Positions 31,538-35,907 of a stretch of DNA of 35,907 nucleotides are shown piece after piece. The position numbers and the translations under genes were made by a program. A model generated the notes under the pieces. It was not told the DNA's origin, ran no database searches, and saw nothing but the letters and a program-made list of their open reading frames with translations. The DNA lies in the NCBI GenBank assembly GCA_019120315.1, contig DWVJ01000045.1, positions 1 to 35,907 of the forward strand, given 5' to 3'. This stretch comes from Candidatus Ruminococcus avistercoris. Lineage in GTDB: Bacteria > Bacillota > Clostridia > Lachnospirales > Lachnospiraceae. Position 1 is the first letter of the stretch, and the number at the start of each line of letters is the position of its first letter.

Positions 31538-32461
31538 GTGGCAAAAGAAAAAGATCTGACCGGCAGACGGTTCGGCATGCTGACAGTGACAGGCCGGACG
31601 GAAGAAAAGAAAGACCGATACAGAGTATGGCAGTGCCGCTGCGACTGCGGAGGAGAGATTTTGGCGGATACAAAACGGCTGAGCAGGGGGACAATCACCA
31701 ACTGCGGATGTGTTCCAAAGAAGTCGGCGCGAAATGGTTCCATTGCCGAGGATCTGACAGGTCGGCAGTTTGGTAATCTGACGGTGCTGCATCGTGTGAA
31801 AAATCATAAGGGAAGAACATGCTGGCAGTGCCGCTGCAGCTGCGGCGGGAAGCATATTGCTTCGGCCCATGATTTAAAATGCGGCAAGGTGAAAAGCTGC
31901 GGCTGCCTGCGTCACCAGAAGGAACAGGGGATCCGGGATCTGACCGGACAGCAGTTTGGGCGGCTTACGGTGCTGTATCACACCCGCGGCCGGGACCGGA
32001 AAGGGTCGGTGATGTGGCATTGCCGCTGCAGCTGCGGCCGGGAACTGGAGGTCAGTGAGGATGGACTGGTACATGGGAATTACCGCAGCTGCGGGTGTCT
32101 GAAGCAGGAAGTTCAGCAGCAGATTGTCACCCGCCTTACCAAAGTGGATGATACCTGTGTGGAATGGCTGGAAAAACGTAAGCATAGAAAGGATAATACC
32201 AGCGGCTTTCGCGGTCTTTGTCTGCGCAAAGATGGACGATACCGGGTGACTATCGGATTTAAGAAGCAGCGATTCTACGTAGGAACCTTCCGGGATTTTG
32301 ATGATGCGGTAAAGGCCCGTCTGGAGGCAGAGGAGCTGATCCACGGCGGTTTTCTGAAAGCTTATTATCAGTGGAAAGAACAGGGCGAAAAGGAACCGCT
32401 GATTTTTGAGGTGAAAAAAGAGAACGGAGAATTTCAGGTGCACAGCAATATTATCATATAG
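31538..32461 (+). CDS. AP2-domain protein with three Cys-rich repeats
   Basis: 307 residues from GTG 31538 (GAGAGG 31525-31530); an in-frame GTG at 31523 lies inside the terminator stem end and is less likely. Three repeats of about 50 residues stand at roughly 6-58, 72-123 and 135-189. Each begins DLTGxxFGxLTVL, has W-x-C-x-C-x-CG, and ends in (S/N)CGC, so each offers four to five cysteines for a metal. A single AP2-like domain follows (about 218-262: SGFRGLCLRKDGRYRV... FYVGTFRDFDDAVKAR). AP2 domains bind DNA and in bacteria often occur in phage or mobile-element proteins. A multivalent DNA-binding protein is the best guess. No nuclease domain is visible. Confidence 0.8.
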   Translation: MAKEKDLTGRRFGMLTVTGRTEEKKDRYRVWQCRCDCGGEILADTKRLSRGTITNCGCVPKKSARNGSIAEDLTGRQFGNLTVLHRVKNHKGRTCWQCRCSCGGKHIASAHDLKCGKVKSCGCLRHQKEQGIRDLTGQQFGRLTVLYHTRGRDRKGSVMWHCRCSCGRELEVSEDGLVHGNYRSCGCLKQEVQQQIVTRLTKVDDTCVEWLEKRKHRKDNTSGFRGLCLRKDGRYRVTIGFKKQRFYVGTFRDFDDAVKARLEAEELIHGGFLKAYYQWKEQGEKEPLIFEVKKENGEFQVHSNIII

Positions 32462-32476
32462 GAAAAGGGCAAAATC

Positions 32477-32683
32477 ATGAAGAAGAGGAAGCGGGAAAAG
32501 GAAGAAGACAGGAGCAGGCAGAAAAAATCAGATGCCATATCCGAGGCGTTTAGGATCGAGTACTCTTCGCTGGATGCCTGTGTCTGCTGCGGCCGGTATA
32601 TGCCGGAGGGAACAGGTATGGTCTGCGAAGAATGTAAAAAAGATATTTTTTATAAAGAAAACGGGGAAAAATTAACAATGTAA
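32477..32683 (+). CDS. Small protein with two CxxC pairs, unknown function
   Basis: 68 residues. A very basic N-terminus (KKRKREKEEDRSRQKKS) is followed by a likely zinc ribbon, ACVCCGRYMPEG and CEECKKD. It lies 15 bases after the AP2-domain gene with AAAGGG as ribosome site, so probably co-expressed. The ribbon resembles those at the ends of DNA-binding or anti-sigma-like small proteins. No function is assigned. Confidence 0.7.
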   Translation: MKKRKREKEEDRSRQKKSDAISEAFRIEYSSLDACVCCGRYMPEGTGMVCEECKKDIFYKENGEKLTM

Positions 32684-32724
32684 AGTAAATATGTATAAAA
32701 AGTAAATAAAAAATAAATATTATA

Positions 32725-32753
32725 TTGACAAAATGCACATAAGCGGATACAAT
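32725..32753 (+). promoter_or_regulatory. Sigma-A-type promoter for sugar-binding protein 1
   Basis: Perfect -35 TTGACA (32725-32730), 17-base spacer, -10 TACAAT (32748-32753). Confidence 0.9.
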
Positions 32754-32776
32754 GGGGATATCACTAGATAGAAATT

Positions 32777-32838
32777 ATCCAGTACCCGGGTGATTCCGTC
32801 TGATGCTGCAGCAACCCAGGCGGAGGAAATTGCTGGAT
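32777..32838 (+). promoter_or_regulatory. Structured 5' leader of sugar-binding protein 1
   Basis: The leader runs from about 32760 to 32893. ATCCAG (32777-32782) pairs with CTGGAT (32833-32838), enclosing a second helix CCGTCTG (32796-32802) / CAGGCGG (32817-32823) whose loop contains GCTGCAGC. A self-complementary ACCCGGGT lies between. It could be a regulatory or stabilising leader. I do not recognise a known riboswitch class. Confidence 0.5.
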
Positions 32839-32893
32839 GATGATTGTGGCAAGAGAGTGTAAGAGTGAATAATATTTTTTAAGGAGTAGGTTT

Positions 32894-33952
32894 ATGAGAA
32901 GAAAAATACTTGCAGGATTATTGGCCGGCGTTATGGTACTGGGTACGCTGACCGCGTGCGGAGGCGGCGGGGAGGAAGCTTCTTCCTCGGGCGGTGACAG
33001 CGGTGAGGCGGCAGCGACGGAAGAAGGCGGCGAAGCGTCAGCGGAAGGATCTTCCGATCTTGGAACTGTGACACTGATTTTAAGTAACCGTGATGAATTC
33101 CTTTCCACACTGGAAGTCGGCGTGCAAAATGCGGCGGCGGACATGGGTGTCGAGATGGTAACTCAGGACGCGCAGAACGATACCAGCAAACTGCTGCAGT
33201 TCGTGGAGACGGCGAAAAACGACGGCCAGAAAGCGATCATCGTCAATCCGGTGGATCCGGCTACCTGTTCACAGATCATCGACGCGGCCGGCGATATGAA
33301 GGTAGTATTCATCAACCGTTTCCCCACAGAGGAGAACGTGCTGAATGAAAACGCCGTTTATGCGGGATCCGATGAGATGGAATCCGGAAAATATCAGGGC
33401 GAATGGCTGGCAGAGCACTTCAAGGCGGAAGGCAAGACCGAGATCAAATACATCATGCTGAACGGTATGATCGGACAGACCTCCACCACACAGCGTACCG
33501 AGTCCTGTCTGCAGGCTCTGGAGGATGCGGGCATCAAAGCGGAAGAGGCAACCGCTCCGCTGGCAGCCGACTGGGATCGTGCGACAGCGCAGGATATGAT
33601 TACTCCTCTGGTTACCACCATCGAGTACGACTGCATTATCTCCAACAATGACGCTATGGCTCTGGGAGCAATCGAAGCGTTGAAAGCTGCGGGAATCGAT
33701 CCGTCGACCATCCCCATCGTTGGCGTTGACGCGACTGTGGACGGATGCCAGGCGGTAAAAGACGGTTCTCTCGCCATGACTGTATTCCAGGATGCGGAAG
33801 GTCAGGGTGTCGCCGCTATGATGAGTGCGGCCAACTTGGTTGCGGGCAAACCGCTGAACGAAGGTACGGAATATACGCTGGATGAGACCGGCAATGTGCT
33901 CTGGGTACCCTTTGAGCCGGTAACGGCGGAGAACGTGGACGATTACATGTAA
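32894..33952 (+). CDS. Sugar-type ABC transporter substrate-binding lipoprotein 1
   Basis: 352 residues. Lipoprotein signal with LTAC lipobox (C22), a Gly/Ser/Glu-rich linker (about 23-55), then a periplasmic-binding-protein type I fold of the ribose/galactose family: VTLILSNRDEFLSTLE at the first strand, AIIVNPVDP, GSDEMESGKYQGEW, and CIISNNDAMALGAIEAL, VGVDAT near the hinge. It captures a sugar or related ligand for the importer encoded downstream. Own promoter, leader and terminator make it a single-gene unit. It is a clear paralogue of the next gene. The ligand is not deducible. Confidence 0.93.
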   Translation: MRRKILAGLLAGVMVLGTLTACGGGGEEASSSGGDSGEAAATEEGGEASAEGSSDLGTVTLILSNRDEFLSTLEVGVQNAAADMGVEMVTQDAQNDTSKLLQFVETAKNDGQKAIIVNPVDPATCSQIIDAAGDMKVVFINRFPTEENVLNENAVYAGSDEMESGKYQGEWLAEHFKAEGKTEIKYIMLNGMIGQTSTTQRTESCLQALEDAGIKAEEATAPLAADWDRATAQDMITPLVTTIEYDCIISNNDAMALGAIEALKAAGIDPSTIPIVGVDATVDGCQAVKDGSLAMTVFQDAEGQGVAAMMSAANLVAGKPLNEGTEYTLDETGNVLWVPFEPVTAENVDDYM

Positions 33953-33988
33953 AAAATTCACGGCAAATCAGATTGCGAAGGCGTTTTG

Positions 33989-34018
33989 GGCGTCGGCTGC
34001 GGCCGGCGCCTGATTTTT
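33989..34018 (+). terminator. Rho-independent terminator after sugar-binding protein 1
   Basis: GGCGTCGGC (33989-33997) pairs with GCCGGCGCC (34002-34010) around TGCG, followed by TGATTTTT. Almost the same GGC..GCC design closes the second gene. Confidence 0.9.
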
Positions 34019-34196
34019 ATGTCGCTTTTAAATATGAATAAATTGTGAATAAAAGGGAGGTTATGTCCGGATAACGGACGGGATAGGAAAAAACAAAAAA
34101 TATCATAAAAAACCGTCGTTTTTTTCAAGTGAGCAGATATGACAAAAAAGTATGAATAAAATATGTATAATTATTGAGGAAAATATGAAAATAAAA
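34019..34196 (+). other. A+T-rich intergenic region between the two binding-protein genes
   Basis: I see no gene. It has a short inverted repeat GTCCG-GATAA-CGGAC (34065-34079), which could be an operator, and a stretch AAAAAAC-CGTC-GTTTTTT near 34107-34125. The rest is low-complexity A/T ahead of the promoter at 34197. Confidence 0.5.
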
Positions 34197-34225
34197 TTGA
34201 CAAAATAGACAAAAGACAATATAAT
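34197..34225 (+). promoter_or_regulatory. Consensus sigma-A promoter for sugar-binding protein 2
   Basis: Perfect -35 TTGACA (34197-34202), 17-base spacer, perfect -10 TATAAT (34220-34225). This is the strongest promoter by consensus in the window. Confidence 0.93.
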
Positions 34226-34245
34226 GAAAGAGACTCAATGAGTGG

Positions 34246-34292
34246 CCTGGATCAGAACCCGGGATTTTCTGATTTTGTTTTGATAAAACCAG
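34246..34292 (+). promoter_or_regulatory. Structured 5' leader of sugar-binding protein 2
   Basis: CTGG (34247-34250) can pair with CCAG (34289-34292), enclosing ATCAGAA (34251-34257) / TTCTGAT (34267-34273) with loop CCCGGGATT, and GTTTT (34277-34281) / AAAAC (34285-34289). That gives a three-way junction. The CCCGGG element also occurs in the first leader, otherwise the two differ. Confidence 0.5.
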
Positions 34293-34372
34293 AAGAAATA
34301 ACTGATTGCTAGGGCTGCAAATGGTATACCATGAGTAGTAGAGAAGAGAGAATGTAGGAGGAAAAGTTGAGA

Positions 34373-35452
34373 ATGAAAAGAAGAGTATTGGCAGGATTAT
34401 TAGCGAGTGTATTAGCTCTTGGCACACTGGCCGGCTGCGGCGGTGGCGGAAGCGATGATGCGGCAGCTACTGACAGCAGCGCAGAAGCAACAACAGATGA
34501 TGCGGCAGCTGAGGAAGGTTCTTCAGAAACTTCAGATGCAGAAGGCGGAGACCTTGGAGAAGTTACCATGATCCTTGCTCTGCGTGACGAGTTCCTTTCC
34601 ACTCTGGAAGCAGGTGCGATTTCTGCAGCGGAAGAACTGGGAATCACTCTGACCACACAGGATGCGCAGTCTGATACCAGCAAACTGCTTCAGTTTATTG
34701 AGACGGCAAAGAATGACGGCCAGAAGGCAATCATTGTCAACATGGTAGACCCGGAGACAGCTCCCCAGGTTATCGAAGCAGCCGGCGACATGAAAGTGGT
34801 ATTTGTAAACAGACCGCCGGTAGATACCAGCGTTTTGAATGAAAACGCAGTTTATGTAGGTTCTGATGAAATGCAGTCTGGTAAATACCAGGGCGAATGG
34901 CTGGCAGAGCACTTCAAAGCAGAAGGCAAAACCGATATCAAATACATTCTGCTGAATGGTACCATCGGTAACGTTTCTACCACCAACCGTACAGAATCCT
35001 GTCTGCAGGCGCTGAAGGACAACGGTATCAACGCTACAGAAGCAACCGCTCCTCTGGCAGCAGACTTTGACCGTGCAACAGCTCAGGATATGATTTCTCC
35101 GCTGCTGACAACCACAGAATATGACTGTATCATCTCCAACAACGACGCTATGGCTCTGGGAGCAATCGAAGCTCTGACCGCTCAGGGAATCGACCCGACC
35201 ACAGTTCCGATCGTTGGTGTAGACGCAACAGTAGACGGACGTCAGGCTATCAAAGACGGCACACTTTCCATGAGTGTATTCCAGGATGCAGACGGACAGG
35301 GACGCGGCGCCCTGATGGCAGCAGCCAACCTGGTATCCGGTGCCGCTCTGAACGAAGGAACCGACTATGAACTGGATGAAGCTGGTTACACCATGTGGGT
35401 ACCCTTTGAGCCGGTTACTGCTGACAACGTAGCAGATTATGACGACAGATAG
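34373..35452 (+). CDS. Sugar-type ABC transporter substrate-binding lipoprotein 2
   Basis: 359 residues from ATG 34373 (AGGAGG at 34357-34362), chosen because it aligns with the start of the paralogue; TTG 34367 is the alternative. LAGC lipobox (C22), an Asp/Ala/Ser/Glu-rich linker (about 23-60), then the same type I binding fold: VTMILALRDEFLSTLE, AIIVNMVDPE, GSDEMQSGKYQGEW, CIISNNDAMALGAIEAL. Around three quarters of residues match protein 1 by eye. Codon choice is more uniform (many GCA, CTG, ATC, AAC), as in strongly expressed genes, in keeping with its consensus promoter. It precedes the transporter ATPase, so it is probably the main binding protein of that system. Confidence 0.94.
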   Translation: MKRRVLAGLLASVLALGTLAGCGGGGSDDAAATDSSAEATTDDAAAEEGSSETSDAEGGDLGEVTMILALRDEFLSTLEAGAISAAEELGITLTTQDAQSDTSKLLQFIETAKNDGQKAIIVNMVDPETAPQVIEAAGDMKVVFVNRPPVDTSVLNENAVYVGSDEMQSGKYQGEWLAEHFKAEGKTDIKYILLNGTIGNVSTTNRTESCLQALKDNGINATEATAPLAADFDRATAQDMISPLLTTTEYDCIISNNDAMALGAIEALTAQGIDPTTVPIVGVDATVDGRQAIKDGTLSMSVFQDADGQGRGALMAAANLVSGAALNEGTDYELDEAGYTMWVPFEPVTADNVADYDDR

Positions 35453-35483
35453 TTCTGTGAAAACATGTAATCGTTGATTTTTT

Positions 35484-35507
35484 GGGTGCCGGCTGGGGCC
35501 GGCACCC
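35484..35507 (+). terminator. GC-rich hairpin between binding protein 2 and transporter ATPase
   Basis: GGGTGCCGGC (35484-35493) pairs perfectly with GCCGGCACCC (35498-35507), loop TGGG. The following bases (GCAGTTTAAATG) give only a weak T-run, so it probably attenuates. That would explain more binding protein than ATPase and may protect the upstream mRNA from decay. Confidence 0.75.
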
Positions 35508-35538
35508 GCAGTTTAAATGAGAAGCAGAGGTGAATGGG

Positions 35539-35907
35539 TTGAGTGAAGAATATGTACTGGAAATGCATGATATCGTAAAAGAATTTCCGGGTGTGCGCGC
35601 CCTGAAGGGCGTACAGCTGAAGGTGCGGCCGGGTACGGTACATACGCTGATGGGGGAAAACGGAGCGGGGAAATCCACTCTGATGAAATGCCTGATCGGC
35701 ATCCATCCGGCGACATCGGGAAAGATTATATATAAAGGAAAAGAAGTCAGCTTCAAGAGTACCCAGGACGCCCTGGACCATGGGATTTCCATGATCCATC
35801 AGGAGCTGTCCCCGGTCATGGAGCGTTCTGTATGCGATAACGTGTGGCTGGGCCGCGAGCCGAAAAAAGGCATCCTGACCGACCACAAGAAAATGTATGA
35901 CGACTGC
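35539..35907 (+). CDS. Sugar ABC transporter ATP-binding protein, N-terminal part (runs off window)
   Basis: The visible 123 codons start at TTG 35539, 6 bases after AGAGGTG (35526-35532); GTG 35530 in the same frame lies within that site. Sequence features: [13 protein letters not shown], Walker [10 protein letters not shown], a Q-loop MIHQELSPV, all as in the MglA/RbsA family of double-ATPase sugar importers. The Walker B and second half lie beyond the window. Partner of binding protein 2, and possibly of binding protein 1. Confidence 0.92.
   Translation, partial: MSEEYVLEMHDIVKEFPGVRALKGVQLKVRPGTVHTLMGENGAGKSTLMKCLIGIHPATSGKIIYKGKEVSFKSTQDALDHGISMIHQELSPVMERSVCDNVWLGREPKKGILTDHKKMYDDC

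Noticed and set aside
34061-34079. Tiny reading frame ATG-TCC-GGA-TAA after GGGAGG
   Set aside because: The ribosome site is only 2 bases from the ATG and three codons are not evidence of a gene; the inverted repeat there is a better reading.

Overview
The window looks like a chromosomal segment from a Gram-positive clostridium, most likely a gut Lachnospiraceae. Reasons: moderate G+C (about 50-55% by eye), strong AGGAGG-type ribosome sites, an anaerobic (class III) ribonucleotide reductase, a sortase-assembled pilus, sigma-A-type promoters, lipoprotein-anchored sugar-binding proteins, and the rho-rpmE-DUF1385-prmC-prfA order. All genes I accept lie on the + strand. I saw no tRNA, rRNA, CRISPR array or canonical IS element.

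Layout. (1) 1-1667: two tandem Rpn/PD-(D/E)XK 'transposase-like nuclease' genes, the first cut by the window edge. (2) 2098-8601: a probable peptide-modification (RiPP) locus. A LytTR regulator and GHKL sensor are coupled to a PqqD-like protein, a radical SAM/SPASM enzyme, a 121-residue aromatic- and Asn/Asp-rich candidate precursor and an HPr-kinase-like protein. After a terminator/attenuator hairpin comes an ABC exporter. (3) 8646-13990: an envelope or polysaccharide regulation module: two Wzz/tyrosine-kinase fusions bracketed by two membrane-anchored Ig-like proteins, then a CpsB-type phosphatase, with no glycosyltransferases. (4) 14070-23361: housekeeping genes: rho, rpmE, DUF1385, prmC, prfA, a sugar nucleotidyltransferase, glmM, a TPR lipoprotein and hflX. 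(5) 23494-25881: nrdD with a fused thioredoxin-like tail. (6) 26120-31475: a pilus operon ordered like the streptococcal FCT locus (large adhesin, small helical protein, catalytically dead signal-peptidase homologue, major pilin, class B-like sortase, minor pilin). (7) 31538-32683: an AP2-domain protein with three Cys-rich repeats and a small Cys-rich protein. (8) 32725-35907: two paralogous sugar-binding lipoproteins, each with its own promoter, leader and terminator, then the start of the transporter ATPase.

Best candidate for something undescribed: the 2098-8601 locus. Its genes overlap from sensor kinase to HPr-kinase-like protein, so signalling and peptide modification appear to be one unit. 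The candidate precursor holds eight aromatic-X-Asn/Asp triplets, the substrate pattern of three-residue cyclophane-forming radical SAM enzymes. The precursor and the first third of the kinase gene are much more A+T rich than the rest, which suggests an exchangeable specificity cassette. The chemistry and signalling role are inference; the gene calls and composition break are read from the sequence.
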